Numbered from the stretch's first letter, positions 39,339 through 52,240 are shown. The stretch: DNA of 64,000 nucleotides from Datnioides undecimradiatus (GCA_008933995.1 WARS01000025.1:6369477-6433476), one strand, 5' to 3'. A program made the numbers and translations. Notes: generated by a model from the sequence alone, not told the origin.

Positions 39339-41410
39339 ATTGATCTAGACGTCGCCATCGGCGGCTCATGTGTCTCTCAGTCACTCTCTGAGCACACGAG
39401 GAACAACAGAGTAGAATTTGCCAGTGTCAGCATGAGAAGTGACTTGTTTTACTGCCTCCTGAGAGACTGAAACAACTGTCTAATGTTACACTTTCAATTT
39501 CAGGTCCGGCCACCGAGGCTGAGACATCACAGAACGGGAAAATACAGATAATATACATAGAAAATACATCATTTATGTTTAAGTTTTAGTTATGAAATCA
39601 ATGAAAATACGCAGCTCTAATGTGTAGCTCAAGGAGCATGGGTTTTAATAATAATCTGAATAATAAAATCAGTGATGCGGTTCAGTCAGAGCTGATGGCG
39701 GCTGCTGAATTACCATGCAACAAAGCGTGTGGGTGGATTGGCGTGGGATGATGTGTGCATGCATCATGGTGAGTCAGACGAAGCCTATGACCACTGCTGG
39801 GTGACTCAGTGGTTAAGTAAAGGTGACTGCAGGTGTGTGTGTGTGTGTCATACCTGGCTGAGGAGCTGGCCATGAAAGATGGTGTTGACCACGCTGAGCA
39901 CCTGCTTGATGAGTCGTTTCTGCGTCTGTGGGACTCCTGCAGTGGTCGTGTGCTTGCCGGTGCTCTCCAGCTCGTGCTGCACCTTGTCCAGCAGCTCACA
40001 CAGGAACTCCTGAGCATCCTGCTGAGCGTAGCCCCTGAACGCCGGGATCAGCTGCCACACCGAGTGCAACATGGCAAAAGGCGATACCAGCGCCCACTTG
40101 CCAGACCACATGACCTGGAACAAGGTGTGCAGCTCGTGGCAGAGAGAGATGTGCTTTGAGCTGGGCTCTTTGGGTTGTATCAGCTCCATGCTGCGGCCCC
40201 GTGAGGCCCCGCCGCTCAACCCTGCCCCAGATCCTGAGCTGGCCTGGAATCCCTTCCTTTGGGTCAGGGGGACCTGGGATGAGGCTTTCCCCGCCAGCTG
40301 GCCGTGGACGGCGGATGCCAGTAGCTCTAGTGCCTGGGTTAGGTCGAGGCGCAGAAAGCACTCCCTGAAGACGTGCAGGTGACTCAGCACCTGCAGGATG
40401 GAGTTCATATAACAGGTGTTGCCTAAATTCCTCAGGCCCGTCACTCCAGGTGTGACTGTGGGACGCCGTTTGAACGGCGAGCCGCCCTGTTTGGTGGTCT
40501 GCTTGCGGCGAACAGGTGTTTGGGAAGAACGGGGAGTCGCTGAGGGCGTTTTGGGCTTTGATTTGGCGGCAGAAGCACGGCTCCGGGCTTTAGGGGTAGG
40601 CTGGACCTTTTTCGTCCGTCCAGCTTTCTTGGGGGTAGCAGTGATTGGGCTTTGAGTCCTTGGCCTACGGGTGAGGGACGGGGGCACAGAGGTTCTTGTC
40701 TTGTTACGTGACCTCTGAGATGGTGTTGTGACGGCCGCGTCGGCCACTCTCTGGCTCTTCCAACGTAGCCGGCGACTCTTCCTGAGAGGGGCATTCTCCA
40801 GCTCCTCCTGTAGTTGCCTCTTTAGAGCCCGCCTCCTCTCCCGTGCCTCCCTTTTCTGCTCCTCCTCCTCCTCCCTCTTTCTCTCTTCCTCCTCCCTCTT
40901 CTTTCCACATTCAGTCAGTCCAAACCAGAAGCGGAAGACGCGACCCATAAGCGCTCTGCGTCGGTGCCAAAGTGCAGTAAACATCCTGTCCTCGTCCCTA
41001 AGCTGCAGCTCGCGGGCACCGGATGGCATGACAGCATCAGGAGCGGCGCTAGCAGAGCGAAGCGTGCGCCCGCTGCGAGTGGTAACCTCATAGCGTTGGC
41101 TCTGGATGGCGCTGAGCGTACTACGAAGCAGCTTCAGGTCTCCGGTGGCGTTATCATTCAGGACATAGTCGTCACACAAATAACAAAAAACATAAAGTTC
41201 ATTAACCTCCATAGCCAATGGGTGGCGCTGCTGCTGGAAATGCTGCAGAGCATGTTCCTCGATGTAGCGCCCACATGCCACGTGAGCGCAGCCCAGGCAG
41301 GCCCATATCGACTCGGTGGTGTTGCAGTCCACGCAGTGCCACTTCTGGGGGTTGAGGATGGAGTGATCTGGGGCCAGCCGCAGCCGCCCCACATGCTTAC
41401 ACCTGTCCAT
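36999..41410 (-). CDS. usp44: usp44, ubiquitin-specific protease 44 (complete CDS)
   Basis: Nuclear deubiquitinase; human USP44 restrains anaphase through Cdc20 and removes ubiquitin from H2B. Five coding exons: 41410-39854, 38876-38678, 37991-37883, 37745-37504 and 37123-36999; 2232 nt, 743 residues (human 712). An N-terminal ZnF-UBP domain occupies about residues 1-100 ([49 protein letters not shown]). A long basic, Ser/Thr-Pro-rich linker follows to about residue 320. The USP fold then has the Cys box [12 protein letters not shown] (Cys near 333), [14 protein letters not shown], paired cysteines CLACDH and CDHCN, the His box [17 protein letters not shown] (His near 693) and WVHCNDSKL. Paralogue USP49 is close and some residues resemble it; the position between metap2 and ntn4 decides for usp44. 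Upstream in-frame codons lack ATG, so MDRCKHVG is the start. Confidence 0.94.
37504..37745 (-). CDS. usp44: usp44 coding exon 4 (His box)
   Basis: Encodes [33 protein letters not shown], a Pro/Ser insert, then [20 protein letters not shown] and TSYCYNTEG. Contains the catalytic histidine. Confidence 0.95.
37883..37991 (-). CDS. usp44: usp44 coding exon 3
   Basis: Encodes [20 protein letters not shown] then [17 protein letters not shown], closely matching human [26 protein letters not shown] acceptor, GTATGA donor. Confidence 0.93.
38678..38876 (-). CDS. usp44: usp44 coding exon 2
   Basis: Encodes [34 protein letters not shown], then [20 protein letters not shown] and DHCN. The four cysteines form the structural zinc site of this USP subfamily. 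Donor GTGAGT. Confidence 0.93.
39299..39335. repeat. (TG)18 microsatellite
   Basis: 37 bp, usp44 intron 1. Confidence 0.97.
39854..41410 (-). CDS. usp44: usp44 coding exon 1 (ZnF-UBP, linker, Cys box)
   Basis: 519 codons from [20 protein letters not shown] to GQLLSQ, ending at GTATGA. It includes a Glu/Arg-rich helix ([17 protein letters not shown]) and a Lys/Ser/Pro-rich segment that is longer than in human. The intron begins with a CA tract about six bases into the transcript. Confidence 0.94.
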
Positions 41411-43843
41411 TACACACGCCTGCCTGCCGAGCTGGCTGGCTGTGTCAGTCAATAACTGACCGTCTGTGTGTGAGTCTGTGTGGGCGTGTCAACGTTTCAC
41501 ACTGGCTTCATATCACCATGGTGACCATGGTGAGCTGAGAAACGGGACCCTCCCAGGGCATGGTGGTTTCTAGAGGGGGGGAGAGAGCAGATCTGATTCA
41601 TGAAGATGAAGAGAGCGAATGAGAAACCAGGTGCAGGGAAGTTAAAAAGAACCTTAAAAACACAGCGAGTCAGATCGAAGCGCTAAATAATTAAAAATCT
41701 CTTTTCAGTAACTAGCTAGCGTTTAAATAGTTTGACCATCTAGCCACACAGGCCACAAATATTGTAAGAAAGAGACACGTTTGCTGATTTTTACAGCCTG
41801 TTCTTTTCCTGGAAACGCATCAAACTCCACAATAAAGTTATTATCACAGCCACTACATCTAATCTCCCATGACTCTGTTTTATGAGGCCATTGCTACACA
41901 CCATAATCTGTAGCACGCTGCCAGGTAGTGAGCTATGACTTTTCCGAACAGAAACATGGGCCAACAGTAAAATAACTGGTTGATAAACATGACTGCACTG
42001 AGTGTTGCCAGACACATCCCCTTAAAAAAGGTAGGAGTGCTACAATGGGCTGTTGAACCTGACAAACCGTGGAGGTTTTCAGCAGTAATGGCAAAGAAAT
42101 AAGAGCTCAGCACACACAGTGACAGTAGCTGGAGAGATTTCAGTGGGATTTGAACAATTTTTCCGAATAAGCCGCACAGAAGCTCCAGGATTTGCCGCTT
42201 GATGTAACCCCAGCTTTCAAACTGTGAGAGAGTTGCTGAACAATGGGTTGTACTTTGGTTTACACAGAGAAGAAGACCAACTAAACTCAACCCCGGGCTC
42301 AACAATCAGCCTCTTCTGGCTTCTTTTCACATCCCTGGGGGTCGGTGTACCTCAGCTGAGAAAGTGGGGATCCTTGAGTGGGCTGAGGCCTATTTCCCCC
42401 CCCCCTTACTGAGGTCAAAGAAGTAAGATTATCCAACAAAAGGGGGAACTGAGCTTGCAAAGTGGTGCACCCTTTGTCTGGGTACAGGACCACCTTTTCT
42501 GGAGAAATGAAAGAGCGGAAACCAAGGCAGGGAAATGATTGACTGGAAATGAATTAGGCAAGAGGAGGGAATGATGAGAGACTGCAGCACAGGAAAGATG
42601 AAAAGTCAAAGCAACACAGGGTTTCCTAACTTCAGACACGTCTCCTCTCTTTCTTCTGCGTGATCCCTTCATTTCATTTCAAACACGTTCAAACAGCAAA
42701 ACAAGCTGAACGCGATCAGGTCAAAGTAGGTGTTTGTTTATCGGTTATATTGTGGGAGTGGGCGTGTTTATTCAATGTGCTCAACAGATTGTGCTGCCAT
42801 GAGAGCGCGCAGCCGCCGCGATATAAATAAAATATCACCGCTGTCAAGGATCCAAGACGGACCCTGTTGAGTCGATAACTAACCCAGGAGTCCTCCTCCT
42901 GAGACTGCTAAATCGCAGAGCAAGAAACCCTTTAAGGCTCATTCTCCATGTATGGGTGGTATGATGAGAAATAACGATGCAGAATAACGTGGCACACTGC
43001 TGTGGCTCTAATCTGCGACTTCAATATCTCCTTCACCCTGAGGATTATCTACATAGTACGTTACAGTGATCAGCGCACAGCTTTAGGATTCAAGACATTG
43101 ATTTGATGTGTGGAAATGAGCGGCAAAGAGTGCGAAGACTCTCCGAAAGGTTGTGTCTTAGTTTCCAATGTCACTCAAGTTTTATCAGCAAGTTAGCGCG
43201 CTTTGCCTGGTTTGTCCTTGTGAGTGCATGGTCTGAACAACCCGCGGTCTTACGTTAACACGGGTTAAACGGGGCACAACAGACACTATCAGCTCGCCTA
43301 ACCTTCCAGCAAACAGTGCAACATGACAGCAAAAGGAGACGCATGACAGGAGTCGTCGAAACAGCTAAACTTTAAAGTTATGTTAGCTCTACAGCTAATG
43401 TTAGCTACCGACCGCTAGCGTGTAATTGATACAGCTATGGGGAGTTGCGATTACAAAATACTGAGATCAATCACAAAGAAAATGTAAAACAGTGTCAAAA
43501 CCATGTGAAATAAATGTCCAAAATGCTGCAAAACACAAGCGGAGTGGACTCCAACAGGCGCCACTCAGGGCAGCTCACCCGTTTTTATTGTATTTAATAA
43601 AGAGATTAGTGATCCCTTGCTGTCCTGCTAATGTTAGCCTAGCAAGCTAGCTAGCATTAGCCTGCCAGGCTAACTGCGATAATCTTAACAAGTTCGTGCG
43701 TTAGCCGGAGGTCAGCTCCCAGCGGCAGGCTCGCCTTCAAAACCAACCCGCCGGACAGGTTTGAGCAAGAACAAACGTATCACCACGCACACTGTTACAC
43801 ACTTATAATGAAAAGACTCTGTGTTAAAATAAAAACACCATAC
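41411..43843 (-). other. usp44: usp44 5' UTR and upstream intron
   Basis: No conserved coding exon recognised. Contains the 41508-41528 uORF and a C-run near 42398-42406. The acceptor joining exon 1 to the coding exon could not be fixed by eye. Confidence 0.5.
41508..41528 (-). promoter_or_regulatory. Strong-context uORF upstream of usp44
   Basis: Two ACCATGG starts in the same frame (ATG at 41528 and 41519, minus) are followed by a TGA at 41510-41508, giving a 6-residue uORF about 100 nt before the usp44 ATG. On the DNA this is a doubled ACCATGGTG palindrome. It matters only if the 5' UTR exon reaches this far. Confidence 0.4.
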
Positions 43844-43900
43844 CTAGCCTCTCCTTCACGGCAGTAACTCCTGTGTTTCTAAAATGATCGCCATCTTGTC
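43844..43900 (-). promoter_or_regulatory. usp44: Probable usp44 non-coding exon 1 with YY1-like element and uORF
   Basis: Minus strand reads AAGATGGCGATC at 43897-43886, resembling the YY1 downstream element of TATA-less promoters. A 12-residue uORF runs from the ATG at 43894 to a TGA at 43858-43856. A donor AG|GTATGG follows at 43844. The surroundings (43700-43960) are relatively CpG-rich. The link to usp44 is inferred from position and strand. Confidence 0.5.
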
Positions 43901-45497
43901 AGTCCCTGTCGCGTGGTGTTGGCTCGAGCGCGTCCTCGATACGTGACGTTGTTGTTGTTGTTGTTATTGATGATGATGGAGGGGATGAAGGTGTACTACT
44001 AAAACAACTTCCGCACTGCCAAACGCAACTTATACTACCACACCACTCTTTTACTGTTTTTCTTCTACTGTTTATTTATTTCATATCAGGCTGCTATATA
44101 GTTTGTTTTCATGTAGTTTAAGTGAGTTATTCCTATATGTTTATTATAAGTTGCAGTTTTGTTGTGCTTAAGTTGTCCCTTGTGTTTTACTGTCAGTTGT
44201 TGTTTATCGTGTGTTATGACACAGTGTCACTTTTCATAAAAACAATCAACATGCCAAAGAGGAACTGGACAAAATCACTGCTTTGAACTTATAATTAAAT
44301 AGCGTTGCGATTTTATACCACTAGAGGGAGGTGTTGCATTATTCACGCTCAAGTATTGACACATTGACGTAAACGCGCGCAATACTGTCAAACGGGTATT
44401 TAACCAGCTCCACAACAGCTGATTAATCAAGTTGGTTTCAATTTTATATTAAAATAAATCCCACAGTACAAACAGTAATACTGCAGTGTGTAAATATTCA
44501 ATTACAAGTGAGTTCTTACACAAGTATCATCATCTCACTAAAGCACATAATACTTATAATATTAAAGTTAAAGTTTGCTGATAAAATTTATCAAACTTAA
44601 CTTAAAATAATAGTTTTTTCAGGTAAGTACTACTATTTTTACTTGAACACCACTGCCTGTTATCCTGAGAAGACATGTTTTCTATATTTATATAGATCAC
44701 GAGTGTTATGTGTTTTATCTTTTGCCCTGTGGTCCTGTGGTTGTACTTTTAGGAGGTATGTTAAAGTCTTGTGTGCTGGTGTGGGATGCAGGTGTAGCGC
44801 TCCATGCTGGTTAATGGGGGCTGGTGGCACTCACCGTGTAGATCCTATCAGTGAAAGCCAGTGTTTTTTATAAAGCAACAACACTTTTCTGTCTGCCGTG
44901 CAGATTTTAGCTTCAGCTGCATCCACCATCACGACAGGGAACAATATAAGTACGATGAGTGTAGTTGTTATAACACATTGTAAATCACTGTTTAAATATT
45001 ACCGTAATTTCGCATGAGGTAAACTATGAGAGAATAAAGGGAGGAGTTGATTTTCATTCAGGAAATTGTGCCTGAAGGAAAACTTTTAATATCAACATGT
45101 GAAGAATCTCTCTTATGAGCTGATTAATGGGGAACTGATCCACACAAGCCTTGTTAAACCCCCACTGAACAGGGCCGATGTGGTAATAGGTGTGTGTTTT
45201 CATGCAAGTGTGTGTATGTCAATGGCGCAGAGGTTTGTGTGAGAGAGATTAAGGGGCGTTTGTGAGTGACTTAAAGAAAGAGGTATGTGTTGATGTGCCA
45301 TGCGATGCCTGTGAATCACCTCTAATGTTTTTCTCCCTCTGTGTCCCCGGGCCTTTACCACCGTCATGTCCACACATGCTAACCCCCCCTCCCTCCCTCC
45401 CTGTCCCCGTCTTTTCATCTGCACTCTCTCTTATAAACACACACATTTTTCTGTTACTGTACTCCTGCGGACGTTATGTTGATTCACTGACTTCACA

Positions 45498-45951
45498 CTT
45501 TAAAGCTATATTAACCAATATGTTTAACATTACATAACAACAAAACAAAGCCGATTTAGTTTAACTATGGCTGGATGCTTGTTTTGGCTCATTGTTTTGG
45601 TTTTACAGCATATTTACAGTATGGTTCAATATCCCTTTTCTCACGAACCCTTGTTTTCATCAAACAAGCTGATAAAATCCAGTGTACACTACCTGCCCAG
45701 CTTCAAACAGTAAACAGATAACGTTAGCTAAAAGTTAAATATTTTTCCCAGCAGTTGGTGGACATCAAAACAGAGATATAATTTAAGTGCATATTGGATT
45801 TATATGCCATGGGTGGCGAGAAATGTGCATCATATGTGATTTGATCTGTGTTTGCTAGTTACAAGAGTACTTATTATTTACTGGCCTGTTAGCTGTAACA
45901 TGGCATTTCCTGCCCCCTAGTGGTCAAAAATCAAGAGATGCAGCTTTAAAG
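45498..45951. mobile_element. Family E MITE with CTTTAAAGCT inverted ends
   Basis: CTTTAAAGCTATATTAACC at the left and ...GATGCAGCTTTAAAG at the right are inverted; near the right end is GCCCCCTAGTGGTCAAAAAT. 454 bp, no ORF of note. Confidence 0.5.
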
Positions 45952-46269
45952 TGGAGACGTCACATTTTCACATATTTAATAGTAGTATTCTGCTGATCAA
46001 CAGCTGGTGTCAGTAATGTCCGAAGAAAGGCTTGAAAGAAGTCGACTGGTAGCAAATAAACATGGAGGTTAACAAAGACAATCTGCTTTGCACATGTTTT
46101 ATGGGGTTGAAATGCTTTCAGGCCTCAGGAATATGCAAAATGTGATGGTGAGACAGTGAAAACATGCAAAACCTATTGTTTGGTTATTAGAAAACTCGAC
46201 AGATGACCTTTAAACTGAGTTTACTGTTCTCTCTCTCATTAAACAAAACTGATAGCCGGGTTATAAAGC

Positions 46270-46625
46270 TTTAAAGGAATAGCTTGACTTTTTAATACTT
46301 TTTAATATGATTTCTGGAGGGTTGACGTCACTGTGTGGTCACCGGGGCAACCAGCTGAGACTCCAGGAAGTCACTGCCCCGAGACAAGAAGTGATCAGGC
46401 ACGAATAGCACCCTGTAAAACCACAACTTACAATTGCTAGACTTCAGTTTGTGTAGGGATTAAACAAACCGGATACAATGTGTTGGTGTTACCTTTAGGC
46501 TAGCTGTCTACCAGTTGTTGTGCTAAGCTAAGCTAAACAGCTACTGGCAGTAGCTTAGTTTACTGTGCAGAAATCTTATAATCTATCTCTCTGCAAGGAA
46601 ATAAATCAGCATATATCCCAAAATA
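46270..46625. mobile_element. Family B repeat copy, intergenic
   Basis: Left end TAAAGGAATAGCTTGACTTT resembles the 19855 end; inner GAGACTCCAGGAAGTCAC matches 22493; right end has ATATATCCCAAAATACC. Confidence 0.6.
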
Positions 46626-48439
46626 CCAAATTATCTGTTTAACATTTGCTGGGCTATAAACACCTGACGTCAAGCAGCTATTTCCCCTTGTCACCCAGGG
46701 TTATGTTTTGGGCAGCAACAACAACGTTTTGTTTTGACTACATTTAAAAACTGGCTTGCCTGACTGAAGAATGCAAATAAATCCATCAACAGTGGCATCT
46801 GATTAGAAAGATGGGAGTGTTTTCATAGCAGGCAACGAAAAAGCAAGAAAGTCTTACACATAAGTTTAAATAACCCTTATTAGTGGATCAAGAACTCAAG
46901 TTATACGGTAGTTACTATATTAGACTTTTGCAAAACAGAGGACCAACAAGAGGGCATTTCACCTGGATCTCGTAAGAATATAAATTCACAAACACGCAGA
47001 GAAACGTCTCGTTTTGCAACCCGTTTTCACTGAAAGGTGGTTGATCATTTCAGTGAAAGGAAGCCATTCCGGTGGTTTCATGGTGGTGTTAACGCAGCTG
47101 GATACGGTGTTGGTTTTGTGGCGGGTGAAAACACAGGTGCTGGCGAGGCCAGGGGAAATGCTTTACCGCCTGTAAACAAACACATCTCCTGTAATTTCTA
47201 CTGTGAGCTCTGCGGCCTGCCCGCTCTGGTTGCTGAGGCCAAATGTTAACATTGGATACTTGACAGCGTTTGGTTTTTAATCTGTTTCTTAACCAGTGTC
47301 TCAACTTGACTTCATGAGTGCCTGTTTTTCCTCCCAAACCGTCTGTCTGTTGTCACGTTGATGTGTGGGTTTGTTCGTAATGACTCGATGACATCAGGTC
47401 CTTGTTTGCATGGCTATATAATAATCAGCAGTAGCGTCTCAATCGCTCTGCTATGTCAACACCGTCCTCCCTGTTCTGGCTTGCTCTGATGCTCGTCAGG
47501 TACAGAAACATTCCTGATGCGTGTGTGCATGCATGTGTGTGTTTTTGTGCGCAATTAAGTTAAGCCAGAGAGCATGGATGGTTTCTGAGGACAGAGCTGG
47601 ATACTTTCAGGGGGAAGGAGTTTCGGCCTGGTTTCCTTTTCATTTCCTCTGTAAGTGAATCACAGCTGATGGGATAATACTGGCCACATGACTCACTTAG
47701 CCACCACACACTTCCTTTGAGGAGAAATCCCCTCTTTCCATATTCCCTGCCTTTAGTTTGCTCCTTTTGCACTCCTCAATACCTCTGGGTGCTGGTAGCT
47801 GTGTGACACCCATAGCGGGCCAGTTTTGGGGCGTCTGTCTCAGGGTGATGGGTGCTGCCGAAGAGGGGCATTGTGACTCCCAGCGAGAGGAGAGCAGAGG
47901 AGGGTGGGTTGGTGGTTGAGGGTTATTGTCCCCAAGCCTGCGGGAGCTGCCATGCACTCCGAGGCCAATAGCAACGCAAGAATGCTGACAGGACAAAGGC
48001 CATAACTCTATTCTATAGCAACACAAGTGAGGCATTGTGCTCATACAGGCACGCACACACACGTATACACACACATGCATGCATACGCCATTACTACAAT
48101 AACGCACACACACATAAACTATACCGGAGCAAACTATGCATCTATGCAAGCATGCCAAAAACTCATTCATCAACTAGTTTCCCACACCATGCAACCCCCC
48201 ACAGGACATCTCCATCACAGGCTGAGAATGGCCAGTCAATCTGGGGACAATGAGTGGGCGAGCGAGCAAGAGGGACAGTGAGAAAGAGAGAGAGAGAGAG
48301 CGAGACAGAGAAAGAGAAAAAGAGAGAGAGAGCTGCGGTAATTCATGTATTTGTGGCTCCCTGTTGTGTCTACGCTTCAAGGCCAGTTCCCACCACATAA
48401 AACATCTTCTTCCCGGACCAACCTGTAGATCTGTGCTGA

Positions 48440-49470
48440 GCAGTTACTGGAGGAGGTATTCAGGTGTTTTAGTAAAAGTACCAATATATTAATAAAAAAT
48501 GACTCCCTTACAGGTAAAAGTGCTGCATTGAAGATCTTACATAAGTAAAAATGCAGAAGTATTATCAGAAAGACAACTGTAACCATAAAGTTGGTAAAGT
48601 GAAACATCAGATACATAAAACAAAGATGAACGCCATATTTAAGTCACATTTTCTACAACATTATTCATCATTTGAAGGTTTGATTGAAGCGCTTCTCAGA
48701 AACAGTATGATGCCACCTTACTGGAGAGTTACCCCTAAAAACTGATTGTCTCACCTGCCGTTAAGGAACTGGATATGAATGTGCATAAATTCACATTATT
48801 ATTGCAAATTTTCTTGCTTTAGACGTCTGAAATTAGAGTTTTACTGCTGGTGCTGAAATAATCTCTGGTGGAAATGCATATCGCGTGACCGTATGTAGGC
48901 GGTAGTGGCATCATAAAACGCAAAAATCTACCAGCACAACAGTTGCTAGCATAGACAACAAAGTCAACAACACCTTTAATTCATTATCAGTGTTAAATGA
49001 ATCACCGGTAGTCAGTGCTAATAGAAAAATAAGGCTGATATCATTTCATTTCCTCCTGAAAAAGGTAATCTGATAAGGGTCATGGCCGACATGTCCCAGT
49101 CAGAAAAGCTCAGGGCTCAGAAAGCTTTCAAACTGAAACTTGTTCAGCATTTTCAAAAGTCTCCGTCTTCTTGGCTCCAAAATGCAGACTACTGTGAACG
49201 CTCAGCATAAATGTAACAACAGTTATAAAACAAAAATGTATTACAGTGGACCTAACCTTTGGGAAGAAATCACAAAGTTTGGTAACCACCGGACTTCTTT
49301 TAACAATGCGTTGTATTCTATGATCTGTAGGATCAGTGTAGTGGAGTAAAAAGTACAATCCATCCTCTGAAATATCGTGGAGCAGAAGTATAATGTGGCA
49401 TTAAATAGCAATACTCAAGTATATCCCAAGTAACTCAAGTACAGTACTTGAGTACGTTACTTTCCACCCC
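48440..49470. mobile_element. Family D repeat, long copy
   Basis: Left part GAGGAGGTATTCAGGTGTTT with AGTAAAAGTACCAATAT; right part CAAGTACAGTACTTGAGTAC then GTTACTTTCCACCCCTGG. The middle, about 600 bp, does not match short copies and may hold another insertion. Confidence 0.5.
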
Positions 49471-51144
49471 TGGCAAAGAGGCATTCCCTCCAGTCACATT
49501 CCTCTTCCCGTATGCACTCATTCACCCCTTCCCCTGCTGTCTGGAAACAGCTTGGCAGAAACTAGGAGGAGCCGTGACCCCTGTGCCACAAATCTGTGAA
49601 TGGGCCATGAATGAGGAAACGTGGGTACAAGAGGCTATCCGGCCACGGCTGTGAAAAAAACATCCACTCCCGCTCACCTCTCATTGACGAGGCGAGGCCA
49701 GCAGACAGGTGAGTGACCTTCGACCCGGCCTGCCGCGGAGCGCTGCTCGACGCGCCAGGAATGTGTCCACACCTCTCGGCCAACCACGTCACAGCGAGTG
49801 GGCGAGGAGGCGGCGGAGAACACGCAGGCCGCCTAAACCCAAACAGAGTGTGTGTGCTCGCCCCGGCCTCTCTGTTATGGTCTACATTCTGTGGCGCTGT
49901 GTGAATGTAGGGGAGAGTGTTTTGGGAGCGAGAGTGATGGATGACTTAATCTGATGGGACACGGAGAGAGGAATGGGAGGTGTGTGTGTGTGAGAAAGAG
50001 AGCAGGGTGATAAGGATATTTTTGTCCAATTTATGTGAAGTATTTCAAGGCCTGGGCATTTATATCAACTGTTGTTGAGAGTAGCTCTGCATAGCAACAA
50101 GGTCTCAATGACAAAGAGAGGCTGCTGCAAACTATTAAAGGATAAGTTTGGTTTATTACAACTACCACAGTCTAACCTTTGCAGTTTTGGCCATTTCACT
50201 TTGTTTTCCATAGCTGTACTCACCAACTTAATAGCTGACATATGGGAATGCAGCAACATTGCTAAAAAAACACAGGGCAAGGCACATGAGCGGTTTTAAT
50301 TTGATTTAATGAGCATTAAACAAATGTGTTGGGAAGATAAAATTAAAGTTGAACTGATGTAAATGTCCATTTCCCTGCAGAGTCATGCGACCAAGCTAGT
50401 AGTGAGCTAATCTGCTAGCATGTTTACTGCTAGCTAACCAGTACGAGCTGTGCGAGCTATAATTACTTTGTAATTTAGCACATCCTGTTGATTGTCGGTT
50501 TAAGCATGCTGTTTTAAGAGGTTTTTCTCATAAAACACGACAGCTGACACATTTAAGGAGGAAGTGATTATTGAAAATGACAATCGCTGTCTTTTTTACT
50601 ACAGCAGGACCACACCGCTTCCTTTTTCGAAGCTAAGAGATCCTTAAATGACATTCTGGGAGAAAATTGTACTTTTCGATCTACTGGAATTGTTTGATGA
50701 CTTACGTAACAGTTGCATATTAATAATAAAAAATATAACCAATAAATATTGACGTACGTATTATTAAAGATTGACCAACCTGACAGATATATATGTGTTA
50801 ACATTACTTCTAACTTTACCAGGTGCAGCGTTACAGTGATGACCACAATCATGCTTGATTAGATATAATTCATTATGACAGTCAAAGGGATTTGAGTATA
50901 TTTTTATAAAACTTTTGTACTTTTACTGGAGTAAAATCCTGATTTCAAGACTTCAAGAGTATTTCTCCACTGTGGTGTTGCTATTTTTTACTTAAGTATG
51001 AGATCTTTGTACTTTCTGCATGTGGTTCATGTATTACTGTTTGTTTACAACCCGTGTGATTGTCCGAACCACTTGTGTTTCTTGCCCCGTTCTCAGTTAC
51101 ATAAATGATGGCCAGAAGTTAGAAAATAACAGCAAAGTTGTAAT

Positions 51145-52240
51145 AATCTGGGAATTATCCTTTAATATTACCACATACAAAAACAATTAAACGGAGGGAG
51201 AAAGATGAACAATAATATTTATATAGATATATACAAATAATACTGTACAAGAGCACAAAGGAAGGAATAACAAGAGCGTTCTCGATTGAGCAGTGTAATA
51301 TGAGATGAATCAATACACATAACGCTGTATCATAAACATATGAACGGCTGGTTTTGGACACAAACCTACAGAAAGAGCTGGACTGAGTCTGGACTGTGCT
51401 CGTTATATACCTCTGCATTCAACCACTCTCTCTCTGTCTCACATGCACACACACACAGACACAGACACACACACACACATTTGCAAAACAGGCAAATACA
51501 TTCACGTTCGGGGTAAAACCCATTCACTCTGATTTCAACACAGGCACACCTGGACTGGCTAAGGTTTAACCACCTGTAGTGGCTTGTATGGCTTGTTCAG
51601 CGTCACTCTGGGTGCTGTGCACATTAGGTCTGCAGCACACACACACACACACAAATTGCTGCCTGTGTGAGTGAGCGAGTGTGTGTGTCCACTGTAATGG
51701 AGCACATTGGGAACAGATGCTCCATGCACAGTCCATGCAAAGTCAAGGGAGTCATTTAATGTGTGTGTTAAGTCCTCCTCTCTTTGTGTGTCCATATCCC
51801 CTCAGTCCATCTTAGGCTAAAGTGCTGCAGAGAGGAAGAGATCCAGTTTTCAGTGTGTGTGTGTTTTAACGTATGTCAATGGGTCCAGGGGGCTTCACCC
51901 AGAATAGAAAGCACTTGGCCACAGCGCCGAGTTCCTCAATTTCTTGCAAAAGAAATCCTACAAAGGAATGTGCAAGACAGATATGTCTTATAAGGGTTAT
52001 GTCCATGTGCTTTTAGCAGAGGCAGTCCACTAGCGTTAAGCTCTCATTGGACAACAGCAGAGAAATAAAAGGGGGTTTCAATCATCCCAGTTCCACCCCC
52101 CGAAAACCTGCTCCCAGACCTGTGCGATTCCATATTCCACATCTAGAGGACAAGAAGGCATAAATCCACGCTGTTGTTCTGTTAATGACAGCCTGGTCTG
52201 TCCACATGTGCGTCCGTCCTCCGGTGTTTAGGGGGTCGGC
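51145..52240 (-). other. ntn4: ntn4 3' UTR (probable)
   Basis: Minus-strand ATTAAA at 51166-51161 is the best poly(A) signal, implying about 1.1 kb of 3' UTR. CA/TG tracts occur at 51448-51480 and 51632-51652. No coding potential seen. Confidence 0.4.

Larger units (their letters stand above)
37124..39853 (-). other. usp44: usp44 introns 1-4
   Basis: No extra exon recognised between the listed ones. The 38877-39853 intron has a TG tract at 39299-39335 and a short TG tract (39835-39848) next to the donor. Confidence 0.6.
43961..51144. other. usp44-ntn4 intergenic region
   Basis: About 7.2 kb with no supported gene. Mostly short interspersed repeats: family E 45498-45951, family B 46270-46625, family D 48440-49470 and 50880-51030 (perhaps also 44470-44660), plus an AG-rich tract at 48275-48335. 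ORFs here are short and lack recognisable domains. Confidence 0.6.

Noticed and set aside
41411..41452. Longer usp44 N-terminus beginning MTDTASQLG
   Set aside because: The first codon there is TTG, not [11 protein letters not shown] at 41410 matches the USP44/USP49 start.
39833..41455. Plus-strand ORFs of 80-163 codons opposite usp44
   Set aside because: Antisense shadows of a GC-biased coding exon; no recognisable domain.
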